A stretch of DNA of 64,000 bases from the NCBI GenBank assembly GCA_959607715.1, contig CAUHNN010000001.1, forward strand, positions 62,001 through 126,000. Direction: 5' to 3'. The position numbers and the translations under genes were made by a program. The notes under the pieces are model-generated. The model was not told where the DNA came from, made no database searches, and saw only the letters and a program-made list of their open reading frames with translations. Position 1 is the stretch's first letter. Each line of letters begins with the position of its first letter. This DNA is from an uncultured Eggerthella sp. (lineage in GTDB: Bacteria; Actinomycetota; Coriobacteriia; Coriobacteriales; Eggerthellaceae). Shown here piece by piece: positions 42,983-51,588 of this stretch.

Positions 42983-45010
42983 CTACATCAGCTCGCATAC
43001 GCCCTGGGCGAACGCGACCGGATCTTCGGGCAGCATGCCCTCCATGAGAAGCGCCTGATCGTAGAGCAGGCCGGCGTACAGGGAAACCTTGTCGGCATCC
43101 CCCGCCTCCTGCGCAGCAGCGAGCTTGCCGAACACCGCATGATCGGCATTGAGCTCGAGAACGCGCTGGCTCTTGAATCCACCCATCGCATCGGCCTCGG
43201 GACCGCGCGAGAGGATCTTCTCCATCTCGAGCGAAAGCCCGCCCTCGGTCGTGATGCAGGCGGGAGCATCGGTTAAGCGGGCGGAGACGACGACCTTCGC
43301 CACCTTGTCGCCCAGCGCCTCCTTCATGGCCTCGAGCAGCGCCTCGTTCTTCTTGCCCGCCTCTTCGGCGTTCTTCTTCTCGTCTTCGGTGGCCAAATCG
43401 AGCTCGTCGGTCGCGACGTTCTTGAACTCGAGATCGCGGTCTTCCTTCACCGGCTCGCCGCCGTCGGCGACGGCCTTCGCGGCCGCCTCCTTGGCCGCCT
43501 CGTCTTCGTAGAGCTTCGGCAGGTCGACAGCATGGTAGGAGCGCATCGCCTGGAACGTAAACTCATCAACATCCTGCGTGCACAGAAGCACGTCGTAACC
43601 GCGAGCAAGGACGCCCGTGACGACCGGCAGCTTCGCCAGACGATCACGCGAATCGCCCGTAGCGAAGTACACGGCGTTCTGCCCTTCGGGCATGGCCTGG
43701 GCGTATTCAGCTAGCGTGACCATCTTCTTCTCGCGCGCGCTCCAGAACAAAAGCAGGTCGGCGAGCTCGGAAGCCTTCGCGCCGTAGCTCGAGTAGATTC
43801 CGTACTTCAGTCCGCGCCCGAAGTTCTCGAAGAACTTCTCGTAGGCTTCGCGATCCTTGTCGCGCATGTTCTCGAGATCCGAGGTGACCTTCTTCTCGAT
43901 GCGCTTGGCGATCGCGTGGAGCTGGCGGTTCTGCTGAAGCGTCTCGCGGCTGATGTTGAGCGATACGTCGGCGGAATCGACCACGCCGCGCACGAAGTTG
44001 TAATAGTCGGGCAGAAGGTCGCTGCACTTCTCCATGATCAGGACGTTGGAGCTGTAGAGGGCCAGGCCCTTTTCGTAGTCCTTGCTGTACAGATCGAACG
44101 GGGCGCGCGACGGCACGAAGAGAAGCGCGTCGTATTCGAGCGTGCCCTCGGCGTGGAACGAAATCGTACGGGCGGGATCCTCGAAGTCGTGGAAGGTGGT
44201 CTTGTAGAACTCGTTGTAGTCGGACTGCTCGACCTCGGATGCGCGCTTCTTCCAGATGGGGGTCATGGAATTGATGGTCTCGAGTTCGGTGTACTGCTCG
44301 TATTCGGGCTGGTAGTCATCCCCGGCATCTTCAGGAGCAGGCTTCTGGCGCGATTTGGTCACCATCATCTGGATGGGATAGCGCACGTAGTTGCTGTACT
44401 GCTTGATGAGGGACTGAAGCTCGTACTGGTCGAGGAAAAGCCCGTACTGCTCGTCTTCGGTATCGTCCTTGAGATGAAGAACGATGCACGTGCCGTGGTC
44501 GCCGCCGAGAAGAGCCTTCTGCTCATCGGTCGCCTCCGTGACGGTGTACCCTTCGATGCCGTCGCTTTCCCACACCCACGTCTCGTCGCTGCCGTAGGAG
44601 CGGGAAACGACGACGACGCGCTTGGCCACCATGAAGGCGGAATAGAAGCCGACGCCGAACTGACCGATGATGTCGACATCGTCGCCCTGGGCTTCGGCGT
44701 TGTCGGTCTTGAACTCAAGGCTGCCGGAATGGGCGATGGTGCCGAGGTTCTTCTCGAGTTCGTCTTTGGTCATGCCAAGACCGGTATCGGAAACGGTAAT
44801 GGTGCGGGCATCCTTGTCGAAGGCCACGTTGATGGCAAGATCGTCCTTGGAAACAGCGATCGTCTGGTCGGTCAAGCTCTTGAAGTACAGCTTGTCGACG
44901 GCATCGGAAGCGTTCGAGATGAGCTCGCGCAGGAAGATCTCGCGGTTCGTGTAGATGGAATTGATCATCAGATCGAGAAGCTTTTTGCTCTCAGTCTTGA
45001 ATTTCTTCAT
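42983..45010 (-). CDS. htpG: Chaperone HtpG (Hsp90)
   Basis: ATP-dependent cytosolic chaperone of 675 residues. ATP-lid and nucleotide motifs are 'LRELISNASDAVDKL' near residue 28, 'DTGLGMTKDEL' near 79 and 'GQFGVGFYSAFMV' near 120; the middle domain has 'NISRETLQQNRQL' near 350 with the catalytic Arg. The C-terminal dimerisation domain is preceded by an acidic/Lys-rich linker. The ATG at 45010 follows AAAGGA by seven to eight bases; an in-frame upstream extension has no support. A perfect CIRCE operator between its promoter and start codon indicates control by the heat-shock repressor HrcA. Confidence 0.95.
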   Translation of the reverse strand: MKKFKTESKKLLDLMINSIYTNREIFLRELISNASDAVDKLYFKSLTDQTIAVSKDDLAINVAFDKDARTITVSDTGLGMTKDELEKNLGTIAHSGSLEFKTDNAEAQGDDVDIIGQFGVGFYSAFMVAKRVVVVSRSYGSDETWVWESDGIEGYTVTEATDEQKALLGGDHGTCIVLHLKDDTEDEQYGLFLDQYELQSLIKQYSNYVRYPIQMMVTKSRQKPAPEDAGDDYQPEYEQYTELETINSMTPIWKKRASEVEQSDYNEFYKTTFHDFEDPARTISFHAEGTLEYDALLFVPSRAPFDLYSKDYEKGLALYSSNVLIMEKCSDLLPDYYNFVRGVVDSADVSLNISRETLQQNRQLHAIAKRIEKKVTSDLENMRDKDREAYEKFFENFGRGLKYGIYSSYGAKASELADLLLFWSAREKKMVTLAEYAQAMPEGQNAVYFATGDSRDRLAKLPVVTGVLARGYDVLLCTQDVDEFTFQAMRSYHAVDLPKLYEDEAAKEAAAKAVADGGEPVKEDRDLEFKNVATDELDLATEDEKKNAEEAGKKNEALLEAMKEALGDKVAKVVVSARLTDAPACITTEGGLSLEMEKILSRGPEADAMGGFKSQRVLELNADHAVFGKLAAAQEAGDADKVSLYAGLLYDQALLMEGMLPEDPVAFAQGVCELM

Positions 45011-45042
45011 GAAGCAGTCCTTTTTCTCGATGGAGGATAAAA

Positions 45043-45069
45043 TTAGCACTCTCACAGGGAGAGTGCTAA
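45043..45069. promoter_or_regulatory. CIRCE element (HrcA operator) of htpG
   Basis: TTAGCACTC, nine bases, GAGTGCTAA: an exact match to the CIRCE consensus, located six bases downstream of the -10 box and 33 bases before the htpG start. Confidence 0.95.
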
Positions 45070-45074
45070 AGAGG

Positions 45075-45102
45075 ATTCTAGTTCGCACGCAATCCTTGTC
45101 AA
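45075..45102 (-). promoter_or_regulatory. htpG promoter
   Basis: On the minus strand a perfect -35 TTGACA (45097-45102), a 16-base spacer and -10 TAGAAT (45075-45080). The CIRCE operator follows directly, covering the transcription start. Confidence 0.8.
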
Positions 45103-45147
45103 GAAGCCGAACCCTCATCCACGGTTTCGTCATCGACCTGTCACACG

Positions 45148-45181
45148 AAAAGGCGCCCCCTTTCTTAAGGAGGCGCCTTTT
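45148..45181 (-). terminator. Terminator after proC
   Basis: Perfect 10-base arms AAAAGGCGCC / GGCGCCTTTT with a 14-base loop; on the minus strand the 3' arm ends in TTTT and continues TCGTG. Confidence 0.75.
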
Positions 45182-45208
45182 CAAGCGATGTGCGGTCGAA
45201 GCAGCGGT

Positions 45209-46003
45209 CTACAGCTTGCGCGCAGCTGCGATGGTAGTGCGCAACGCGTCGATGACGGTGCCGCGGAAGGCGCCCTTTTCAAGCACCTCGACGCCCTTGA
45301 TCGTCGATCCGGAAGGCGAGCATACCTCGTCCTTCAGCTGGCCGGGGTGCTTGCCCGACTCGAGGACCAACTTCGCCGCGCCCATGACACCCTGTGCCGC
45401 GATCTGGTAGGCCTGAGGGCGCGTAAGCCCCTCGGCAACGCCTGCGTCGGCAAGCGCTTCGATGAACATGTAGACGTAAGCAGGGGTGCTTCCACCGACG
45501 GCGCTCGACGCGTCGAGCTGCGACTCCTTGAGTTCGATGGTGTTGCCGAAGCTCGAGAGCAGGCCCTTGACGTAGGCGAGCTCTTCTTCGGTGACGGCAT
45601 CGCTTGCGCAGTACGCCGTCATGCCAGCGCCCACATGAGCCGGTGTATTGGGAGCGGTGCGGACGATCTTCAGCTGCTTGCCGAAGGCGTCGGAAAGCCA
45701 GGAAAGGGTCTTGCCCGGCGCGATGGTGACGACGATCTGGTCTTCGCGCACCTCATCGCGGATCTCGGTGATGACCGCTTCATACTGATACGGCTTCACG
45801 CAAAGGAAGATCACGTCGCTTTTGCGCACGACCTCGAGATTATCGGTAGTGGTTTCGATGCCGAACTCTTCGGCGACGGCGGCGGCATGCGCCTCAGAAG
45901 CGTTGGAACCGCAAATCGATTCGGTGCTCTCCGCTTCGCTTCCGATGATGCCCTTCATGATTGCCTTGGCCATGTTGCCACAGCCGATGAACCCCAGATT
46001 CAT
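45209..46003 (-). CDS. proC: Pyrroline-5-carboxylate reductase
   Basis: Last step of proline synthesis, reducing 1-pyrroline-5-carboxylate with NAD(P)H; 264 residues. N-terminal 'LGFIGCGNMAKAIMKG' (residues 3-18) is the cofactor loop; 'FLCVKPYQ' near 69 and 'RTAPNTPAHVGAGMTAY' near 113 are family-typical; the C-terminal 'GLTRPQAYQIAAQGVMGAAKLV...HPGQLKDEVCSPSGSTIKGV' region (from about residue 190) is the ProC signature. The ATG at 46003 follows GGAAAGG. Stand-alone gene with its own terminator. Confidence 0.95.
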   Translation of the reverse strand: MNLGFIGCGNMAKAIMKGIIGSEAESTESICGSNASEAHAAAVAEEFGIETTTDNLEVVRKSDVIFLCVKPYQYEAVITEIRDEVREDQIVVTIAPGKTLSWLSDAFGKQLKIVRTAPNTPAHVGAGMTAYCASDAVTEEELAYVKGLLSSFGNTIELKESQLDASSAVGGSTPAYVYMFIEALADAGVAEGLTRPQAYQIAAQGVMGAAKLVLESGKHPGQLKDEVCSPSGSTIKGVEVLEKGAFRGTVIDALRTTIAAARKL

Positions 46004-46118
46004 AAGATCTCGCCTTTCCAACGCAATAGGTGAACGTGTTCATGATAGCAAGTGCACACAAGAGATACCATCGTGGCGAAACGCCCGAGACAAACGCCGA
46101 GCACCGCTCGATTTCGTC

Positions 46119-47060
46119 CTAGCGATCGCGGTAGAAGCTGTCGAGCGCCTTGTAGACGTCGATCTCCCACTGGCGGCGGTGGCTCTTGGCCACGGTGTCG
46201 AGTATGAGGCCGGTGACGAAGGACAGCGCGCCGCAGCCGGCGAGCGCGATGGAGGCGAGCATCGTGGGGATGCGGGGCACCAGGCCGGTGGCGACGAACT
46301 CGGCCACGACGGGCACGGCCGCGACCGCGGCGAGGACGACGAGCAGGAGCGCGGCCCAGCCGAAGAAGGCCATGGGGCGGTAGTCCTTGAAGAGGCTCGC
46401 GATCGCGCGCAGCACCTTGGCGCCGTCGCCGAAGGTGGAGAGCTTCGAGTAGCTGCCCTCGGGGCGGTCGCGGTAGTCGATGGGCACGTCGGCGATGCGC
46501 CAGCGCTTGTCGACGGCGTGGATGGAGATCTCGGTCTCGATCTGGAAGCCCTCGGACAGGACGGGCATGGTCTTGACGAAGGCGCGGTTGAAGCCGCGGT
46601 AGCCGGTCATGACGTCGTCGAAGGCGTAGCCGTAGATGGCCTTGATCAGCCAGCGCACCAGGTCGTTGCCGAAGCCGTGGAAGGCGCGGTCGTTCTCCTC
46701 GCCGTACGAGCCGTTCGACAGGCGGTCGCCCACGGTCATGTCGGCCTCGTCGGCCACGAGCGGGGCGAGGAGCGCCGGCGCCGCGTCGGCCGGGTAGGTG
46801 TCGTCGCCGTCGACCATGAGGTAGTAGTCGGCGTCGACGTCGCGGAACATGGAGCGCACGACGTTGCCCTTGCCCTGGCGCGGCTCGCGGCGCACGATCG
46901 CCCCGTGCTCCGCGGCGATGCGGGCCGTGTCGTCCTTGGAGTTGTTGTCGTAGACGTACACGTCGGCGTCGGGGAGCGCGGCCCGGAAGTCGTCGACCAC
47001 CTTGCCGATGGTGACGGCCTCGTTGTAGCAGGGTATGAGCACGGCGACTTTTGCGGTCAT
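46119..47060 (-). CDS. GT2-family glycosyltransferase, polyprenyl-phosphate type with C-terminal membrane helices
   Basis: Transfers a sugar, probably to a polyprenyl phosphate, for envelope glycan assembly; 313 residues. The GT-A domain shows 'VLIPCYNEAVTIGKVVDDF' at the start, 'VYDNNSKDDTA' near 37, the metal motif 'MVDGDDTYP' near 81 and 'VGDRLSNGSYGEENDR' near 110; 'DVMTGYRGFNRAFV' near 147 is typical of dolichyl-phosphate-type enzymes. Two hydrophobic helices (about 232-255 and 270-292) anchor it. The coding stretch is visibly richer in G/C, particularly at third positions, than its neighbours. It follows an amidase lipoprotein gene and UDP-galactopyranose mutase on the same strand. Confidence 0.88.
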   Translation of the reverse strand: MTAKVAVLIPCYNEAVTIGKVVDDFRAALPDADVYVYDNNSKDDTARIAAEHGAIVRREPRQGKGNVVRSMFRDVDADYYLMVDGDDTYPADAAPALLAPLVADEADMTVGDRLSNGSYGEENDRAFHGFGNDLVRWLIKAIYGYAFDDVMTGYRGFNRAFVKTMPVLSEGFQIETEISIHAVDKRWRIADVPIDYRDRPEGSYSKLSTFGDGAKVLRAIASLFKDYRPMAFFGWAALLLVVLAAVAAVPVVAEFVATGLVPRIPTMLASIALAGCGALSFVTGLILDTVAKSHRRQWEIDVYKALDSFYRDR

Positions 47061-47208
47061 GGGCGGATCCTTCAAAAACGGATGAGAGCAAGGTCGCATC
47101 GATTGGGCCTCGGCGGCGATTTCGATGCTGAACCCATTCAGTGTACCTGTTTTCCCTACGGAATAGGCGAACGTCTCGCGAACGCGCGAGGTCGAAAGCG
47201 GCGTCGAC

Positions 47209-47937
47209 CTAGTCGTGGGTGCGGTGATCCTGATAGTTTTCCAGGTAATCGGCGAATTCCTTCGATGTATCCGAGTTCCCGCTTCGCCACGCCTTGTGGT
47301 CGATGATCGTGCTTTCGGTGCCGTAGTACGCATCGATGTAGGCGATCAGGTCGTCGAGCGCCTCGAGCTGCGCTTCGGGATACGCCCCCTCTCCGCCGAC
47401 ATGGACCATCTCGATGCCGACCGAATACGAGTTCATCCCGTAGTCCTGCGCCCAGCTCAGCGCGTCCTTGGTTCCCTTCATGTCGTCGCGAGATTCGTCT
47501 ACCACGCCGTACTTCTTGTTGTGGCCGGTATCCCCCCAGCCGGCGTGGTGGGCGATCGAGTCGAGGGCGACGCACTGAACGATGCTCCCGTCCTTGTTGA
47601 CGACGAAATGCGCCGCCACGCCGGTGCCGGCGTTGTCCCAGTATTCCACGACCGACTTCCCATCGCCGCTGCCCTCGGTGTCGTGCAAGACGATGTACTT
47701 CTGGAATTCAGCCCCCTTGTCACCATGATCGAACGAGGAGCGGTAATCCTCCTCCAGGTCGAGCGCGCCCCTCAGCTCCTCGGCGTCAGGCGCCTTGGGC
47801 TCTTCCACGGGTTCCTCGCTCACCTCGAGGGGAGCCTCCTCTTCGGCAGGCTCCGCCTTCGGAGCCACGCATCCTGAAAGACCGGCAAGAAGGGCAAACG
47901 ACAACGCGAAGGGAGCAAGAAGCGAAACGGGGTTCAT
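47209..47937 (-). CDS. N-acetylmuramoyl-L-alanine amidase (amidase_2) lipoprotein
   Basis: Cuts the amide bond between muramic acid and the stem peptide of peptidoglycan on the outer face of the membrane; 242 residues. A hydrophobic signal ends in a lipobox 'LSGC' with Cys23, followed by an acidic Glu/Pro linker (to about 55). The amidase_2 domain has zinc His in 'YIVLHDTEG' near 85, 'SIAHHAGWGDTGHN' near 130 and 'TIIDHKAWRSGNSDTSKEF' near 215. The ATG at 47937 has an excellent AGGAGG seven bases upstream and lies 11 bases after the UDP-galactopyranose mutase stop codon. Confidence 0.88.
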   Translation of the reverse strand: MNPVSLLAPFALSFALLAGLSGCVAPKAEPAEEEAPLEVSEEPVEEPKAPDAEELRGALDLEEDYRSSFDHGDKGAEFQKYIVLHDTEGSGDGKSVVEYWDNAGTGVAAHFVVNKDGSIVQCVALDSIAHHAGWGDTGHNKKYGVVDESRDDMKGTKDALSWAQDYGMNSYSVGIEMVHVGGEGAYPEAQLEALDDLIAYIDAYYGTESTIIDHKAWRSGNSDTSKEFADYLENYQDHRTHD

Positions 47938-47948
47938 CGCTTCTCCTC

Positions 47949-49070
47949 CTACACGCGCATGTCGACGCCCAGCTCGGCCTTGACCAGGTCGAAGGCCGCG
48001 TCGATCGCCTTGTCCATGTCGTAGTACTTGTACCCGCCCAGGCGGCCGGCGAACACCACGTCGCCCTCTTCGGCGGCCAGCTGCACGTAGCGATCGTACA
48101 GGGCGCCGTTGCGCTCGTCGTTGATGGGGTAATACGGCTCGTCCCCCTGCTTCCACGTCGCCGGGTATTCGCGCGTGATGAAGGTGACGGGCTGGTCACC
48201 CTTCTCGAAGTGCTTATGCTCGATGATGCGCGTGTAGGGAACTTCGCGCTCGGTGTAGTTGACCACCGCATTGCCCTGCCAGTTGTCGCATTCGATCCGC
48301 TCGGTCTCGAAGCGCAGGCTTCGATACTCGAGGGCGCCGAGGCGATAGTCGAAGTACTCGTCGATCGGCCCGCAGTAGATCACGCGATCGGCTATTCCTT
48401 CGTTTTCGGCGATGAAATCGCGGTATTCGGTCCCCAGCAGGATCTCGGTGTCGCCGAACATGCGCTCGATCATCGCGGTGTAGCCGCCCAGAGGAATGCC
48501 CTGCCAGCGATCGTTGAAGTAGTTGTTGTCGTAGATGAAGCGCACCGGAAGGCGCTTGATGATGGAGGCGGGAAGCTCGGTGCAGTCCCTGCCCCACTGC
48601 TTCTCGGTGTAGCCCTTCACGAGCTTCTCGTACACGTCGCGCCCAACAAGCGACAGCGCCTGCTCCTCGAGGTTTTTCGGCTCGTCGACGGCCTCGGCGG
48701 CCTTCTGCTCCTCGATGATGGCGCGGGCCTCGGCAGGCGTGCGCACACCCCACATCTTGGAGAAGGTGTTCATGTTGAAGGGCATGTTGTACAGCTCGTC
48801 CTGATAGACGGCCACGGGAGAGTTCACGTAGTTGTTGAATTCGGCGAAGCGGTTGATGTAATCCCACACCGGGCGAAGCGAGGTATGGAAGATATGGGCA
48901 CCGTACGTATGGATGTTGATGCCTTCGACCTCTTCGGTGTAGACGTTGCCGGCGATATGATCGCGACGATCGATGACCAAGCAGGACTTGCCCGCCTCGG
49001 CCGCCTCGTGGGCGAACACCGCCGCCGTGATGCCGGCGCCGACGATAAGGTAATCGTAGTGGTTCTGCAT
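47949..49070 (-). CDS. glf: UDP-galactopyranose mutase
   Basis: FAD enzyme that converts UDP-galactopyranose to UDP-galactofuranose for envelope glycans; 373 residues. The N-terminal dinucleotide loop 'DYLIVGAGITAAVFAHEAA' and 'VIDRRDHIAGNVYTE' are diagnostic, as are 'TYGAHIFHT' near 56, 'YTEKQWG' near 154, 'PVRFIYDNNYFNDRWQGIPLGGY' region near 175 and the C-terminal 'FAGRLGGYKYYDMDKAI' near 340. First gene of a unit with the amidase lipoprotein and probably the GT2 enzyme, so galactofuranose-containing wall or teichoic-type polymer is implied. Confidence 0.96.
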   Translation of the reverse strand: MQNHYDYLIVGAGITAAVFAHEAAEAGKSCLVIDRRDHIAGNVYTEEVEGINIHTYGAHIFHTSLRPVWDYINRFAEFNNYVNSPVAVYQDELYNMPFNMNTFSKMWGVRTPAEARAIIEEQKAAEAVDEPKNLEEQALSLVGRDVYEKLVKGYTEKQWGRDCTELPASIIKRLPVRFIYDNNYFNDRWQGIPLGGYTAMIERMFGDTEILLGTEYRDFIAENEGIADRVIYCGPIDEYFDYRLGALEYRSLRFETERIECDNWQGNAVVNYTEREVPYTRIIEHKHFEKGDQPVTFITREYPATWKQGDEPYYPINDERNGALYDRYVQLAAEEGDVVFAGRLGGYKYYDMDKAIDAAFDLVKAELGVDMRV

Positions 49071-49230
49071 GGAAATGAAGCCTTCCTGGTAAAGCGCCGC
49101 AACCGGGCGCGGCGCGCGTGAGAGCTACCGTGATTCTACCCGATGGAGCGCACCACGCACCGCCAACGTCGACGGCGAAAGCGCGATCGGCCAAGCGGGT
49201 TCACCGGGACGGCCAGGTATGGGCCCAACG

Positions 49231-49257
49231 AAAAGCGAGGCCCGAAGGCCCCGCTTC
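49231..49257 (-). terminator. Terminator after the universal stress protein gene
   Basis: On the minus strand AAGCGGGGCC, TTCG-type loop, GGCCTCGCTT followed by TTCGTTG, 31 bases after the stop codon. Confidence 0.75.
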
Positions 49258-49287
49258 CTGCGCGTTTGCTTGAAATGCGCGTACGTC

Positions 49288-49728
49288 TTAATCCTGCTTC
49301 ACGACCAGGACATCGCAACGCACGTGGCGAATGAGATAGGTGGAAACGCTTCCGACGAACACGTAGGTGATGTTGGAAAGGCCGCGCTCACCGCAGATGA
49401 CCAGATCGGGCTCGAACGGCTTGATCATGAGGTCATGGATGGTTTCCTGAATGCGGCCGACCTTGACGACGACCTCAACCGAAGGAATGGCGGGGTTGTT
49501 GCGCGCCTCGGTAAGAATATCGCCCAGAGAATCCTCGAGGCGCTTGCGCACGGTGGCGGCGAGCTCCTGGTAGTCGGTACCCGTCAAGGAATCGGGAACC
49601 GAGTCGATCACATGACCGAACATCAGCTCGGCATGGTTGAGTGCTGCGACCTGGATCGCGCGCTCGGCAACTTCTTCCTGGGTGGATCCCCCATCGAGTG
49701 CCGCGAATACACGCTTGTATTGCTTCAT
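49288..49728 (-). CDS. Universal stress protein (UspA family)
   Basis: Small cytosolic stress protein of 146 residues with the UspA fold. It starts 'YKRVFAALDGGSTQEEVAERAIQVA', has 'PDLVICGERGLSNITYVFVGSVSTYLIRHVRCDVLVV' (described by its core, residues about 107-143), where G-E-R-G and G-S-V-S correspond to the ATP-binding G-2x-G-9x-G-(S/T) motif, so it probably binds ATP. The ATG at 49728 follows GAGGGGCG; longer in-frame extensions lack support. Stand-alone gene. Confidence 0.93.
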   Translation of the reverse strand: MKQYKRVFAALDGGSTQEEVAERAIQVAALNHAELMFGHVIDSVPDSLTGTDYQELAATVRKRLEDSLGDILTEARNNPAIPSVEVVVKVGRIQETIHDLMIKPFEPDLVICGERGLSNITYVFVGSVSTYLIRHVRCDVLVVKQD

Positions 49729-50235
49729 CGATATCGCCCCTCTTTCATACGCGTCGCACAGCGACGCATCATCACGAGGCGACGCTCCCAAATGCGCGCC
49801 TCTCTGTTGTTCCATTCTACCATCCCCCGTCCGATCAGGGCACGAAGGAACAGTCCCGCGCAAACGGACGGGGTCAGACAAGGAAGCGCCTCCTGATTCC
49901 TCCGGTCGCCTCACCCCCTCCTTTTCCCCATCTCCCGCACTTTTGTCCGTTGATCCTTCGCCAAACTTACAGAAAGCCGACAGAAAAAAAGCGCACAAGG
50001 ACCGTCTGCTATGCTCGAATGGAGCCGATGGCAAAGAGTCGCTTCTGCGGCAGGGACGCAGACGAGGCAAGAAGGGATCCCTTGCCTATCCCCCGATCCT
50101 GCACCCTGCATCGAAAAGCAGCACCCCCCGCTATGACTGCCGCGCTGAAGCACCAGCGCCCATCTTCCTTGCGCGCAACTTCGCACCGCGCGCGCCGTTC
50201 GGCCGACTGCTTGAAACTCGTCAAGGGAGTTCTAC
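49729..50235. other. Gene-free divergent region
   Basis: No supportable coding region in these 507 bases between the stress-protein gene (minus) and the MFS gene (plus). A possible -10 box TATGCT for the MFS gene is at about 50009-50014, leaving a leader of about 220 bases with a small hairpin AGGCAAG/CTTGCCT near 50073-50092. Nothing else was recognised. Confidence 0.5.
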
Positions 50236-51588
50236 ATGAAAGAATTCGAAGAGCTGGAAATGACGCCCTTCCTGAGAAAGGTGACGTTCTTCTCCAGCGG
50301 CGGCGCCTTCCTCGATGGATACGTACTGTCTATCATCGGCGTTGCCCTCACTCAGCTGACCCCCATCTTCGGGCTCGATGCCGCCTGGACCGCAGCCTTG
50401 GGCGCCTCGGCATTCGTCGGCATCTTCGTCGGCACGATCCTCGGTGGGTACCTAACCGACATCATCGGCCGCAAGCGCATGTTCACTCTCGACGTGATCG
50501 CCATCGCCATCCTCTCGATCATCTGCTACTTCATGCAAGGGGCGTTCGAGCTCGTCGTCCTCCGTTTCCTCATCGGCTTCTTCGTCGGCGCCGACTACCC
50601 GATCGCGACTTCGCTCATCGCCGAGTACACACCTAAGCACCATCGCGCGAAGGCCATGGGCATGGTCTCCGCATCGTGGTACATGGGCGCAACGGCAGCG
50701 GCGGTCGTCGGATTCATCCTCATCAACGACCCCGAAGGCTGGCGCTGGATGCTCGGAAGCGCCCTGGTGCCGAGCATCATCTTGCTGATCGGCCGTCACG
50801 GCATACCCGAATCCCCCATGTGGCTCGCCCGCAAGGGTCGCCTCTCCGAAGCTCAGGAGGTCATCTACACGGTCTTCGGCAGCGATGTCGTGTTCGAATA
50901 CGAAGAGCCTCAGGACGTGCGCATCTCCACGATGTTCAAAAAGGGCTATCTGGGTCGCGTGCTTTTCCTCGGCGTCTTCATCCTGTGCCAGGTGGTGCCC
51001 ATGTACGCCATCTACACTTACGGCCCCACCATCATGAGCGCCTTCGGGCTCGGCGCCGGCCACGAATCGATCCTCGGCGAAGCCGTCATCAGCCTGTTGT
51101 TCCTCATCGGCACCTTCCCCGCCATGTACTGGCTCAATAGCTTCGGCCGCCGTCCCACCCTTCTCGTCAGCCTTGCGCTCATGGCCGTCGGCCTCTTCGC
51201 CTTGGCTATCTACCCCGACGGCCCGGTGTGGTACGTCATCGTGGCCTTCAGCCTTTACGCCTTCTTCTCGGGAGCGCCGGGCATCCTTCAGTGGCTCTAC
51301 CCCAACGAGCTGTTCCCAACCGAGATCCGCGCTTCAGCCGTCGGCGTCGCCATCGGCTTCAGCCGCATCGGAACCGTCGCCTCGACCATGTTCCTGCCCA
51401 TCGCCCTCGAGACGATCGGCATGGGCCCGACGATGCTCATCGGCGCCGGCTTGGTCACCCTCGGCTTCGTTCTTTCGTACTTCCTCGCCCCGGAGACGCG
51501 CGGCAAGACCCTGCGCGAAGCAAGCCAAATCGGCGGCGTAGAAACCCGCGGAGCGACGCATCGCAACAAGAAGTCGAGCGACGACTAG
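50236..51588 (+). CDS. MFS transporter (metabolite:H+ symporter type)
   Basis: Twelve-helix carrier of 450 residues. Major facilitator marks are 'GGYLTDIIGRKRMFTLD' (residues about 75-91), 'GADYPIATSLIAEYTPKHHRAKAMG' region near 117-141, 'IPESPMWLARKGRL' after helix 6 and 'PNELFPTEIRASAVG' near 357. The C-terminus 'PETRGKTLREAS' puts it in the same broad group as the other two MFS proteins of the window. The ATG follows AAGGGAG. Its TAG stop shares the palindrome CTAG at 51585-51588 with the stop codon of the convergent RND gene. Cargo unknown. Confidence 0.87.
   Translation: MKEFEELEMTPFLRKVTFFSSGGAFLDGYVLSIIGVALTQLTPIFGLDAAWTAALGASAFVGIFVGTILGGYLTDIIGRKRMFTLDVIAIAILSIICYFMQGAFELVVLRFLIGFFVGADYPIATSLIAEYTPKHHRAKAMGMVSASWYMGATAAAVVGFILINDPEGWRWMLGSALVPSIILLIGRHGIPESPMWLARKGRLSEAQEVIYTVFGSDVVFEYEEPQDVRISTMFKKGYLGRVLFLGVFILCQVVPMYAIYTYGPTIMSAFGLGAGHESILGEAVISLLFLIGTFPAMYWLNSFGRRPTLLVSLALMAVGLFALAIYPDGPVWYVIVAFSLYAFFSGAPGILQWLYPNELFPTEIRASAVGVAIGFSRIGTVASTMFLPIALETIGMGPTMLIGAGLVTLGFVLSYFLAPETRGKTLREASQIGGVETRGATHRNKKSSDD

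Noticed and set aside
49641..50636. Plus-strand open frame spanning the stress-protein/MFS gap
   Set aside because: It crosses non-coding sequence and then runs out of frame through the MFS gene; no similarity to any family is visible.
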